DNA of 43,480 nt from Bacteroidales bacterium (lineage in GTDB: Bacteria; Bacteroidota; Bacteroidia; Bacteroidales; WCHB1-69): positions 1 through 43,480 of the forward strand of contig JAKSMD010000007.1 in assembly GCA_024400815.1 (NCBI GenBank), read 5' to 3'. The notes beneath the pieces were generated by a model. It did no database searches. It saw nothing but the letters and a program-made list of their open reading frames with translations, and was not told where the DNA came from. The position numbers and the translations under genes were made by a program. This document shows, piece after piece, positions 7,799-14,559 of this stretch. Position 1 is the first letter of the stretch. Every line of letters starts with the position of its first letter.

Positions 7799-10612
7799 AT
7801 GAAAAAAATAGTTACCTTACTTTTCGTGTTGATGGCAGTTGCCGGAACCCAAGCGCAGGTTATCACCTTGGGTCAAGGCACGACGACCATCTTTACGGGT
7901 TGTGACATGCAAGTGTTCGATCAGGGCGGTATGACTGCCAATTACACAAGCAACAGTGACGACCATGTGACCCTCTATTCTTCAGACCCGTCACACAATG
8001 CTGTTCAAGTCGAGTTCCCTCTTTCCGATTTTGACATTCATGATTCGGATACCCTTTTTATCTATGATGGTCCGAACATGGTGGACTCTATGGTGTTGGC
8101 GATTTTGAACAACTCTTTGGTTGCAAATGTCAGTTCTCCCACATTGGCTTATGCGGCTACCGTGCGTAACTCTACGGGTGCATTGACGATTCGCTTGAAA
8201 ACGGATGCGGACAGCGTTGGCTCAGGTTTCATCATGGCAACTTCTTGCGTGGCTCCTTGCCAACGTATCAATGTCATGTTCGATACTTTGTTGTCAAATA
8301 AATATCCGGTTTTCCAAGCCGATAGTTTCTATTATATTGATGTTTGCCCGTACGATACCCTCCATTTGGTGGCATACGGCGATTATCCAGACAACAACTA
8401 CAGCTATAACCAAAATGACCAGACCGCTACATTCTTCTGGGATTTGGGTACGGAAGTGGATACTATTTACGGCTCCGGCGTGCTTGACCACTATTTTGTA
8501 GAAGGTCGCGGCTATGACGTTGCCCTGACTATTATGGATAGTGCAGGTTGTATCTCCAATATTCCGCAAGTGTTCAGAGTGAGAACCTCTTCCAACCCGA
8601 TCACGGGCCTCGTCCCGATGCCGGAAGTCTGCTCTGGACAAGAACTTGAGTTCACCACGGGATACGACTACTTGTCCAATGTGCAGGTTGATACTATCAG
8701 TAGCCAACAAGCCACCTCACTGGCTGTCTCCGATACTATCTTCCTTCCCGACGGTCAAGACTGTGGTCAAGGTTGTGCATACTCTTCCCCGGTTGTGTTT
8801 ACCGCTTTCTCGCCTTCAGCAACTATCCAGAGCGCTAACGATATCTTGTATGTGCGTTTGGCGATGGAACACTCTTTCGTGGGCGATATCTATATTAAGT
8901 TAACCTGCCCGAACAACCAATATGTCTCCATTATGAAGAAATATAACGGTGGCTCTTCTGCTTGCTCCAATACGATTCCTTCTGCAGAGTGGGGTTGGGT
9001 GACATCTGGTTCAACAGGTGCTTATTTCGGACTTCCTGTGGATGACTCCGGTGGCGGTTGTACACCTACTACTATGGGTACTTGCTGGAACTATTGCTGG
9101 TCCAATGCTACCAACCAAGGTTACACCTACGCTTCGGGTATGGGCCGCGTGTATGAAGCTTCCAATATCCATAACAATAGTATCGACTCCACCAATGTGG
9201 CCCAAATGACTCAAGTTTATCATCCAGATGGCGACTTCTCCAACCTGATCGGTTGCCCGATGAATGGTACTTGGAGTATTCAGGTTATTGATGGTTATAG
9301 CATTGATAATGGCTATATCTGCGGTTGGGAAATGGCTTTGGATCCTTCTCTGCTTCCACAAGATTGGTCCTATGACTGTACCGTGGATACCACCTACTTG
9401 GACGGTCCTGGTGCTAATGGCTCCTATGTCATCCCAGATACCGTTGGCGCTATTGACTATATTATTAATGTGGTGGACGATTTCGGTTGTGTGTATGATA
9501 CCACCACCACTTTGCAGGTGACCGCTCGTCCTCAGCCGAACCTCGGCGAAGACTTCTTTATCTGCCACAATGATATGGTTACGCTTTCATCAAACTTCTC
9601 AGCACCGAATACCACTTACAATTGGAATACGGGTGATCAAACCGAAGAAATTCTCGTGCTTACCGGCGGTGAATATATCGTTGATATTACAACTGCTAAT
9701 GCATCAGGTACATTGGAATGCCGTGGTTCGGATACCATCAATGTGGGCGTGTATGAGGCGCCTGTCTTTGACTACACCGATACTGGCCTGGAGGGCTGTG
9801 CACCCCTAACAGTACGCTTCGACAATAATACGACGCCTGAAAATACGAACTTCGAATGGATGATTCTAAATGAAGATGGCAACTTGGCATACAGCTCCCA
9901 TTTGCGCAGCCCATCCTTCGAAATCCAAGACCCTGGCAAATATTCCGTATTCTTGCGCGCTACAACTTCTGACGGCTGCGTCGACTCCGTCATCCGCTGG
10001 AACTACATCGTCGTAAATGCTCAGCCTATCGCTGAATTTGCCGCTGACCCTGAAATCTCTCTGATGAGCGAAAACAATGGCTCTGTCCATTTTATCAACT
10101 ACGCTGATTCGACTATCCTTTATGATCCAACCAGCAGCTTCTACTGGGATTTCGCCGATGGCAATATAGACTCCACCAACTTCTCACCTGACCATGTGTT
10201 CGCACAATGGGGCGACTATGATGTGAAACTCCATATCGAAACCTCTTCCGGTTGCTCCAGCGAAATCGCTCACACCGTAGTCGTAGAACAAGATCTAATC
10301 TTCCCGAATGTGATTACGCCGAATGGTGACAATGTGAATGATGTTTTCGCTATTGAAAACTTGAACACAAATATCAATTTGGAAGACCCGGATGAGTATC
10401 GTACAAATAAACTCTATATCTCCGACCGCTGGGGCAAGAAAGTGTACGAAGCTAAGAACTACGATACCTTCTCTCGCAATGGTCAAGTGGAATTGGGTGA
10501 ACAAGTGTTCGATGGCTCTGGCCTTTCCGATGGCGTTTACTACTTTACATTCTATTATAAAGGTAAAGCTAAGACGGTTAAATACAATGGCTCTCTGACC
10601 ATTATCCGCTAA
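7799..10612 (+). CDS. Large CUB/PKD cell-surface protein with T9SS type B sorting domain
   Basis: A 937-residue exported protein (start at 7799; an in-frame ATG at 7781 overlaps the previous stop). Signal peptide MKKIVTLLFVLMAVAGTQAQ. Then come a CUB-like domain (about 20-145, with DTLFIYDGPN), a PKD-like domain (TATFFWDLG to YDVALTIMDSAGC), and a jelly-roll resembling the P-domain of proprotein convertases (VRLAMEHSFVGDIYIKLTCP to CPMNGTWSIQVIDGY). Further Ig/PKD-like units follow, such as SSFYWDFADG. The last about 100 residues match the gliding-motility-associated (CHU_C) domain: FPNVITPNGDNVNDVF, then LYISDRWGKKVYEA, then LSDGVYYFTFYY. This is the type B T9SS signal. It probably serves adhesion or an extracellular scaffold; no catalytic motif was seen. 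A strong terminator follows. Confidence 0.9.
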   Translation: MKKIVTLLFVLMAVAGTQAQVITLGQGTTTIFTGCDMQVFDQGGMTANYTSNSDDHVTLYSSDPSHNAVQVEFPLSDFDIHDSDTLFIYDGPNMVDSMVLAILNNSLVANVSSPTLAYAATVRNSTGALTIRLKTDADSVGSGFIMATSCVAPCQRINVMFDTLLSNKYPVFQADSFYYIDVCPYDTLHLVAYGDYPDNNYSYNQNDQTATFFWDLGTEVDTIYGSGVLDHYFVEGRGYDVALTIMDSAGCISNIPQVFRVRTSSNPITGLVPMPEVCSGQELEFTTGYDYLSNVQVDTISSQQATSLAVSDTIFLPDGQDCGQGCAYSSPVVFTAFSPSATIQSANDILYVRLAMEHSFVGDIYIKLTCPNNQYVSIMKKYNGGSSACSNTIPSAEWGWVTSGSTGAYFGLPVDDSGGGCTPTTMGTCWNYCWSNATNQGYTYASGMGRVYEASNIHNNSIDSTNVAQMTQVYHPDGDFSNLIGCPMNGTWSIQVIDGYSIDNGYICGWEMALDPSLLPQDWSYDCTVDTTYLDGPGANGSYVIPDTVGAIDYIINVVDDFGCVYDTTTTLQVTARPQPNLGEDFFICHNDMVTLSSNFSAPNTTYNWNTGDQTEEILVLTGGEYIVDITTANASGTLECRGSDTINVGVYEAPVFDYTDTGLEGCAPLTVRFDNNTTPENTNFEWMILNEDGNLAYSSHLRSPSFEIQDPGKYSVFLRATTSDGCVDSVIRWNYIVVNAQPIAEFAADPEISLMSENNGSVHFINYADSTILYDPTSSFYWDFADGNIDSTNFSPDHVFAQWGDYDVKLHIETSSGCSSEIAHTVVVEQDLIFPNVITPNGDNVNDVFAIENLNTNINLEDPDEYRTNKLYISDRWGKKVYEAKNYDTFSRNGQVELGEQVFDGSGLSDGVYYFTFYYKGKAKTVKYNGSLTIIR

Positions 10613-10630
10613 TTCTTATACAGATTATTG

Positions 10631-10671
10631 AAAAAAGTAGGGCTGGCGAATTTCGCCAGCCCTACTTTTTT
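10631..10671 (+). terminator. Strong intrinsic terminator
   Basis: A perfect 19-bp stem (10631-10649 with 10653-10671) with a three-base loop, made of an A run, GTAGGGCTGGCGA and its complement, ending in six T. It closes the transcript of the type B T9SS gene and is symmetric enough to work from both sides. Confidence 0.9.
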
Positions 10672-10688
10672 GTACCCATATATGTATG

Positions 10689-10920
10689 TTGTCCCGATTT
10701 ATTTTGATTTAACAGTGATTTGGGCGGCCCGGCACCGCCAACCCACCTATCCAACGCTGTGCCGTCGCGCTTTTCGCACTAACTTGCTCCCCACCCACCA
10801 TGAGCAGTCAGGTGCAAATTTGCTTCCGATTTCCCCAGATGTGTTTCCATATAAAAGCCCTCGTCCACCTCCCCGCACGCAAGTAAATGTGCTTCAATCG
10901 CTGCCGCAGTCCCCATTGCG
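10689..10920 (+). repeat. Dispersed GC-rich intergenic repeat, copy B
   Basis: Inverted partner of copy A at 1422-1652. It begins TTGTCCCGATT, just after the terminator of the type B T9SS gene, and ends near CCCCATTGCG. The longest shared word with copy A covers 10716-10736 (1605-1625 in copy A). Flanks beyond these limits do not match. Together the copies bracket about 9 kb. Confidence 0.8.
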
Positions 10921-11003
10921 TTGCAGTCCCGCCTGGAGTCCTGAAGGTGCGACTGCTTCGTGATCCCCCCTCCCTTATTTATGGGCTAAATGGTTTCTAA
11001 ATT

Positions 11004-11039
11004 TTAACAATATTTTGTTAATGTTAAAAAATATTAACA
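11004..11039. promoter_or_regulatory. Paired TTAACA/TGTTAA palindromes upstream of comEA-like gene
   Basis: TTAACAA-TATT-TTGTTAA (11004-11021) is followed at once by TGTTAA-AAAATA-TTAACA (11022-11039). The four half-sites lie 27 or more bases upstream of the promoter box at 11066, a plausible operator position. Related palindromes occur at 38829-38857. Confidence 0.5.
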
Positions 11040-11065
11040 AATAATTATCGTATTTATAGATATTG

Positions 11066-11073
11066 TATCTTTG
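11066..11073 (+). promoter_or_regulatory. TAnnTTTG box abutting the comEA-like start codon
   Basis: TATCTTTG ends four bases before the ATG at 11078. The frame opens at 11063 but that start lies within the box. Transcription would begin at about the ATG, so the mRNA is probably leaderless. Confidence 0.6.
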
Positions 11074-11077
11074 CGGC

Positions 11078-11764
11078 ATGAAAACGAATTTGAATTTTAC
11101 AAGAGGAGAGTATGTCGCGGCACTGACCATTCTGATGATTATCATGGGCAGCTACCTGTTTTATTATTTATTTGATGCACATCATCAATCCGCGGTTGAT
11201 TCTACCGAACGAGCGGATGAATTTGTGGCCTTTGCAAAGGAACAGCAGAGATTGCAAGATTCCGTATATAGTGCTCGAGCTCGGCAATGGGAGCATCATC
11301 GGCCATATCTTTCGTACGATACTTTCCCGAAGGGTAGCTATCCTCCCAAAAAGCCGATGTATGAGATTGTGCGTTTGGACCTCAATCATTGTGATACGGA
11401 TGAGGTGAAAACGGTCCCGCAGTTTGGCAGCAAGCGTGCTGCAGCCTTGGTTGCCTATCGCGATAAATTGGGAGGCTTTTATGATTTGTCCCAACTTAAG
11501 GAGGTGTTTTCTTTGCAAAATATAGAAGCGGACTTCCTTGCCAAGTATTTCTATGTCCACTCATCGGATGTGCAAAAAATAAACATCAATACGGCCACCT
11601 ATCAGGATTTGGTGCGGCATCCCTATTTTGATGCCTATTTGACCAAGATGATTCTCAACTATCGACAGAAAAACGGGAAAATATCCTCTTTTGAGGAGTT
11701 GCAACGTGTGACGCATGCCTATCCGGAATTGATGGAGCGACTGCGACATTACGTGGTCTTTTGA
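11078..11764 (+). CDS. Membrane-anchored helix-hairpin-helix (ComEA-like) protein
   Basis: A 228-residue protein with one N-terminal membrane segment (YVAALTILMIIMGSYLFYYL, about residues 12-31), a charged stretch, and two helix-hairpin-helix units. The first is around LDLNHCDTDEVKTVPQFGSK, followed by RAAALVAYRDKLGGF; the second is around ININTATYQDLVRHPYFDAY and TKMILNYRQKNGKI. Such units bind DNA without sequence preference, and in ComEA they hold incoming DNA during transformation. A role in DNA uptake is therefore possible, but no other competence gene is near, and Bacteroidota carry many such proteins of untested function. The second unit lacks the usual glycine-rich hairpin (HPYFDAY in place of a G-x-G turn), so it may bind weakly. 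The ATG at 11078 is preferred because the upstream codons fall inside the promoter box. Confidence 0.85.
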   Translation: MKTNLNFTRGEYVAALTILMIIMGSYLFYYLFDAHHQSAVDSTERADEFVAFAKEQQRLQDSVYSARARQWEHHRPYLSYDTFPKGSYPPKKPMYEIVRLDLNHCDTDEVKTVPQFGSKRAAALVAYRDKLGGFYDLSQLKEVFSLQNIEADFLAKYFYVHSSDVQKININTATYQDLVRHPYFDAYLTKMILNYRQKNGKISSFEELQRVTHAYPELMERLRHYVVF

Positions 11765-11801
11765 CCTTTGACCTTTTGCCTTCGGCTGCCGTTAGCCGTT
11801 A
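11760..11801 (+). repeat. Heptamer array overlapping the comEA-like stop codon
   Basis: Consecutive seven-base units: TTTGACC, TTTGACC, TTTTGCC, TTCGGCT, GCCGTTA, GCCGTTA. The TGA stop of the comEA-like gene (11762-11764) lies in the first unit. Read in gene direction, GCC/TTA units here match those after the FG-GAP gene. Confidence 0.6.
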
Positions 11802-11818
11802 GCATTTTGGAGTCCCAT

Positions 11819-11846
11819 AATTATCAATTATCAATTTTCAATTTGA
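11819..11846 (+). repeat. AATT-type heptamer array
   Basis: Four units: AATTATC, AATTATC, AATTTTC, AATTTGA. This resembles the reverse complement of the array at 1659-1693 and occupies the same place in the order of elements after the gene. Confidence 0.6.
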
Positions 11847-11920
11847 CTTTTTGGGAGTCGCTGTTTAAACGTTATACATTTGCCATCAAGTATGTCCCTT
11901 ACATTCCCTAGTGACTTTCT

Positions 11921-11955
11921 TGAAACCTGAAACTTGAAACTTGAAACCTGAAACC
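11921..11955 (+). repeat. TGAAACY heptamer array
   Basis: Five near-perfect units: TGAAACC, TGAAACT, TGAAACT, TGAAACC, TGAAACC. It is the most regular of the heptamer arrays and directly precedes the GC-rich element. Confidence 0.8.
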
Positions 11956-11970
11956 CAGATGGTCTCCATT

Positions 11971-12100
11971 GCCCCTGCGCGTGCGTGAGGGATGGGAAGG
12001 GCGCCGGAGGCGGTGCGAACCTGCGTAGCGGAGTGGAGCAGGTGAGCACGGAACCCCTGGACAGCCCGACCTGGAGCGGAGCGGAAGGGCACGCCCAAGT
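11971..12100 (+). repeat. GC-rich structured intergenic element
   Basis: GCGTGC (11979-11984) can pair with GCACGC (12089-12094), closing a 116-base domain. Inside it, GTGC-GA-ACCTGC (12013-12024) pairs with GCAGGT-GA-GCAC (12038-12049), leaving a symmetric GA/GA internal loop and a 13-base loop. Purine-rich strings such as GTGAGGGATGGGAAGG and GGAGCGGAGCGGAAGGGC resemble, from memory, GC-rich elements scattered between genes of other Bacteroidota; I cannot confirm this by search. Function unknown. Confidence 0.55.
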
Positions 12101-12215
12101 CATTATCAATAGGGGCATAAATGTTTTTGTTGTTCCTCCCGAAAAGCGATTTTAGAAAAAGCGAAAAAATGGAATTTTTTAAGCATGGGAAGGCCCGAAA
12201 TCGAATAAATTTGTG

Positions 12216-12223
12216 TATGTTTG
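12216..12223 (+). promoter_or_regulatory. TAnnTTTG box for the PHP-DRTGG-ATPase genes
   Basis: TATGTTTG ends 20 bases before the GTG start at 12244, matching the spacing seen at several other genes of this window. Confidence 0.65.
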
Positions 12224-12243
12224 CCCGCTAAAAATCCAAAGCA

Positions 12244-12996
12244 GTGAATATTTACAAAGCTGATTTACACACGCATACTTTGTTTTCTCCTTGTGGCGAT
12301 TTGGAGATGACGCCGGACAATATTATTGCCTTGGCCTTGGAGCAGGGCGTGGATGTGATTGCCATTACGGATCATAACTCTACCCGCCATTGTCGTTTGG
12401 CGGAGCACTATTCCCATAATCGCGACATCTTTGTTTTGTGCGGCGCCGAAATTACGACGAAGGAAGAAGCGCACTGTTTGGCTTATATGCCCGATCATGA
12501 AGCGTTGGATAAATTGCAGGCCTATTTGGACGAGCATCTTCCCGATATTCCGAATAATCCGGATATCTTTGGCGACCAAGTGCAAATTGATGAAGATTTC
12601 AACATCATCTATGAAGAGCCTCGTTTGCTGACGTCTGCATTGGACCAGTCGGTCAACCAAGTGGCCGATTTTGTGCATTCCATAGGCGGACTTTTTGTGC
12701 CTGCGCATATCGACAAGACGACGACCAGTTTGATCAGCCAGTTGGGTTTCATCCCGTTCGATTTGGAATATGACGCCGTGGAACTCTCCAAGCATGGTCA
12801 GAAAGACGAAATTTTAAAAGTACACAAGTACCTTAAGAATAAGGCGTTCACAAGAAGTTCAGATGCCCATCTTCCGGATGTGGTGGGCACGGCGCCTTGC
12901 TATTTGGAACTGGAGACGCGCAGTTTTGAGGAAATAGCCATGGCCTTGCATGGCGAAAAGGGGAGAAGGGTGCTTTTGTCAATGGATGAAAAATAG
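12244..12996 (+). CDS. PHP-domain phosphoesterase
   Basis: A 250-residue cytoplasmic metal-dependent phosphoesterase of the PHP superfamily. The metal ligands expected of the fold are present in order: HTH near residues 9-11 (DLHTHTLFSPCGD), ITDHNS, CGAEITT, the His in PAHID, and SDAH near residue 217. The substrate is unknown; related stand-alone PHP proteins hydrolyse nucleotides or phosphoester products. The start is GTG, 20 bases after a promoter box; no better ATG lies nearby. It begins a likely three-gene operon with a DRTGG protein and a kinase-like ATPase. In Clostridia, Thermotoga and some Bacteroides this same set lies beside the subunits of NAD-linked [FeFe]-hydrogenase, which suggests but does not show a role in maturing or controlling an electron-bifurcating complex encoded elsewhere. 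Confidence 0.9.
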   Translation: MNIYKADLHTHTLFSPCGDLEMTPDNIIALALEQGVDVIAITDHNSTRHCRLAEHYSHNRDIFVLCGAEITTKEEAHCLAYMPDHEALDKLQAYLDEHLPDIPNNPDIFGDQVQIDEDFNIIYEEPRLLTSALDQSVNQVADFVHSIGGLFVPAHIDKTTTSLISQLGFIPFDLEYDAVELSKHGQKDEILKVHKYLKNKAFTRSSDAHLPDVVGTAPCYLELETRSFEEIAMALHGEKGRRVLLSMDEK

Positions 12997-13048
12997 ACAT
13001 TGCAAAACTTAATTTGGAAAATACTTTAACAACAAACCTTAACTAATA

Positions 13049-13384
13049 ATGACAGTAAAAGAACTTATCGAAAAGATGAACCTCACGGTTTTTTGTGGGG
13101 AGGAAAATTTGGAAACTGAAATTCAGGGTGGCTATGTGTCTGACCTTTTGAGTGATGTCATGGGCTTTGCCAAAGAAGGCAATGTCTGGGTCACCCTCCA
13201 GACCCATAAGAATGTCATCGCAATTGCTTCTTTGAAGGAGTTGGCCTGCGTGCTTTTGGTGAAAGGCAATAAACCCGATGACGACATGTTGGAACAGGCT
13301 AAAGAAGAAGGCATTCCCGTGTTGGGCACCACCGAGCAGACTTTTGAAACGGCGGGTCGGATTTACCAACTTTTAAACGCATAA
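13049..13384 (+). CDS. DRTGG-domain protein
   Basis: A 111-residue single-domain protein of the DRTGG type. The characteristic run GGYVSDLLSDVMGFAKEG is followed by VWVTLQTHKNVIAIASLKEL, which is typical of the small stand-alone version found in hydrogenase gene clusters. The same fold occurs in HPr kinase and in phosphotransacetylase regulatory regions, where it is thought to bind ligands, but the ligand is unknown. No kinase domain is present. It starts 52 bases after the PHP gene and ends 3 bases before the ATPase gene, with no promoter box of its own, so it is the middle gene of an operon. The function is inferred from family and context only. Confidence 0.85.
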   Translation: MTVKELIEKMNLTVFCGEENLETEIQGGYVSDLLSDVMGFAKEGNVWVTLQTHKNVIAIASLKELACVLLVKGNKPDDDMLEQAKEEGIPVLGTTEQTFETAGRIYQLLNA

Positions 13385-13387
13385 GCC

Positions 13388-13921
13388 ATGAAAGATTTGT
13401 CGATGCACATCATGGATATCCTGCAGAACTCGACGCGCGCAAAGGCAACGGAAATTACGCTGGAGGTGTTGGAGGATAGTGCTAAAGACACGCTGACTTT
13501 GATATTCAAGGACAACGGTTGCGGTATGGATGAGGAGATGGTGCAAAAGGTCATCAATCCCTTCTTTACGACGAGAACCACACGCAAAGTGGGACTTGGA
13601 CTTCCGCTCTTGAAGCAAAATACCGAAATGACGGGCGGCTCTATGGTGATTGACTCCAAGGTGGGCGTGGGCACTACGGTTACGGCGGTGTTCGGTCTTA
13701 CCCATCTGGACACCCCGCCGATGGGAGACTTGGCGGGTACGGTCATATTAACAGTCTCGGCAAATCCAGATATCAGATTCCTATTTCATTTCAAACGTGA
13801 TGAAGAGGTCGATTACTGGTTGGACACCAATGAAATTTACGAGATTTTAGATGGACTCTCTATCAATGATCCGGATGTGATTGCTTCTTTGAAGGAAATG
13901 GTAGAAGAGAATATCAAGTAA
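13388..13921 (+). CDS. Histidine-kinase-like ATPase (hydrogenase-cluster type)
   Basis: A 177-residue protein with the GHKL ATP-binding fold. It has the N-box (HIMDILQNSTRAKA, Asn14), the G1 box DNGCGM at 42-47, an F-box-like FFTTRTTRK, and the G2 box VGLGLPLL near 68-75. There is no phospho-acceptor histidine domain and no receiver, so it is not an ordinary sensor kinase; it may act as an anti-sigma-like kinase or an ATP-driven switch. The C-terminal about 65 residues (after VFGLTHLDTPPMGDLAGT) form a small extra domain common to the hydrogenase-associated version. It follows the DRTGG gene by 3 bases. In other genomes the next gene is usually a NuoE-like subunit, but here the next gene is unrelated and has its own promoter. 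Confidence 0.85.
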   Translation: MKDLSMHIMDILQNSTRAKATEITLEVLEDSAKDTLTLIFKDNGCGMDEEMVQKVINPFFTTRTTRKVGLGLPLLKQNTEMTGGSMVIDSKVGVGTTVTAVFGLTHLDTPPMGDLAGTVILTVSANPDIRFLFHFKRDEEVDYWLDTNEIYEILDGLSINDPDVIASLKEMVEENIK

Positions 13922-13935
13922 TGCTGAAAAAAATG

Positions 13936-13943
13936 TATCTTTG
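13936..13943 (+). promoter_or_regulatory. TAnnTTTG box for the thioredoxin-like/pan genes
   Basis: TATCTTTG ends 19 bases before the ATG at 13963, directly after the stop of the ATPase gene. It separates the PHP operon from the downstream genes. Confidence 0.65.
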
Positions 13944-13962
13944 CCCGCTTTTTTGAAAAGTT

Positions 13963-14550
13963 ATGAAAAAACGGATTTTATTGGTGAGTTCATGCTGTTT
14001 TTTAGCACAGATAGGGTTCTCCCAAACTGCCATTGCTTCTGCTAATGGTGACAATATGGGTGTTCCTTATGGTGAATGTGACTGGGAAACCATCCAAAAG
14101 ACGTCTTGCTACGAGAACGAAATGGCTGTTTTTTACGACACTTACAAGGTCGAAAGCAGGATAGCGTCCAACATGGCTATGGGGTGCTCCAATGCTTTTC
14201 TTGGCTACCAAATGAAAGCAGTGGTCTATTTTGCCGCATGGAATAACGATAGTCACGAAATGTTGCCAGCCTTTATCCGTTTTTGTGAAGAACTGAATGA
14301 TAAATTTTCTTTTCCAATTCAATACACCCTGGTTTCTGTAGATAGGACTCTGTCTTCACACGATGCTAATTATGAGGAAGCACATATCCATGGGGTTCCG
14401 ACAATCCAGCTTCATATGGAGAAAATCTCAGAAGGACAAGTGGTGGATAAGGTTGATTTGGGAGAGTTTACGGGCGAATTGAAAGAAGAAACATGGGAAG
14501 CAGAAATCTATATGATTTTTGCTCGATATATGAAGTACAGATATAGATAA
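13963..14550 (+). CDS. Exported thioredoxin-fold protein lacking CxxC
   Basis: A 195-residue protein with a signal peptide (MKKRILLVSSCCFLAQIGFSQ). A thioredoxin-like fold is suggested by the strand and active-site region AVVYFAAWNNDSHEMLPAF, the strand YTLVSVDR, and the cis-proline motif HGVPTIQLHM. In a true thioredoxin the segment after AAW would be CxxC; here it reads NNDSH, so the protein cannot work as a classical disulfide oxidoreductase. The mature part has four Cys before or after that point (for example ECDWE and MGCSN), which might make structural disulfides. A binding or chaperone role is more likely than catalysis. It is 9 bases upstream of panC and probably cotranscribed with the pantothenate genes, though no functional link is known. 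Confidence in the fold is moderate; the lack of CxxC is directly visible. Confidence 0.65.
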   Translation: MKKRILLVSSCCFLAQIGFSQTAIASANGDNMGVPYGECDWETIQKTSCYENEMAVFYDTYKVESRIASNMAMGCSNAFLGYQMKAVVYFAAWNNDSHEMLPAFIRFCEELNDKFSFPIQYTLVSVDRTLSSHDANYEEAHIHGVPTIQLHMEKISEGQVVDKVDLGEFTGELKEETWEAEIYMIFARYMKYRYR

Positions 14551-14559
14551 TTTATTGAA

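Larger units (their letters stand above)
10613..11077. other. Intergenic region of about 460 bp
   Basis: It contains an intrinsic terminator (10631-10671), dispersed repeat copy B (10689-10920), then an AT-rich control region with TTAACA/TGTTAA palindromes (11004-11039) and a promoter box at 11066. The 111-residue open frame across it is not supported as a gene. Confidence 0.7.
11765..12243. other. Intergenic region of about 480 bp without genes
   Basis: It contains three heptamer arrays (11760-11801, 11819-11846, 11921-11955), a GC-rich structured element (11971-12100) and the PHP promoter box (12216-12223). No open frame in it has coding character. Confidence 0.7.

Noticed and set aside
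10628..10963. 111-residue open frame after the type B T9SS gene
   Set aside because: It runs through the terminator hairpin and dispersed repeat copy B. In copy A the matching peptide breaks across two frames, so the repeat is not coding.
11921..11955. Heptamer array as a CRISPR
   Set aside because: Units are seven bases with no spacers, and no cas genes are present.
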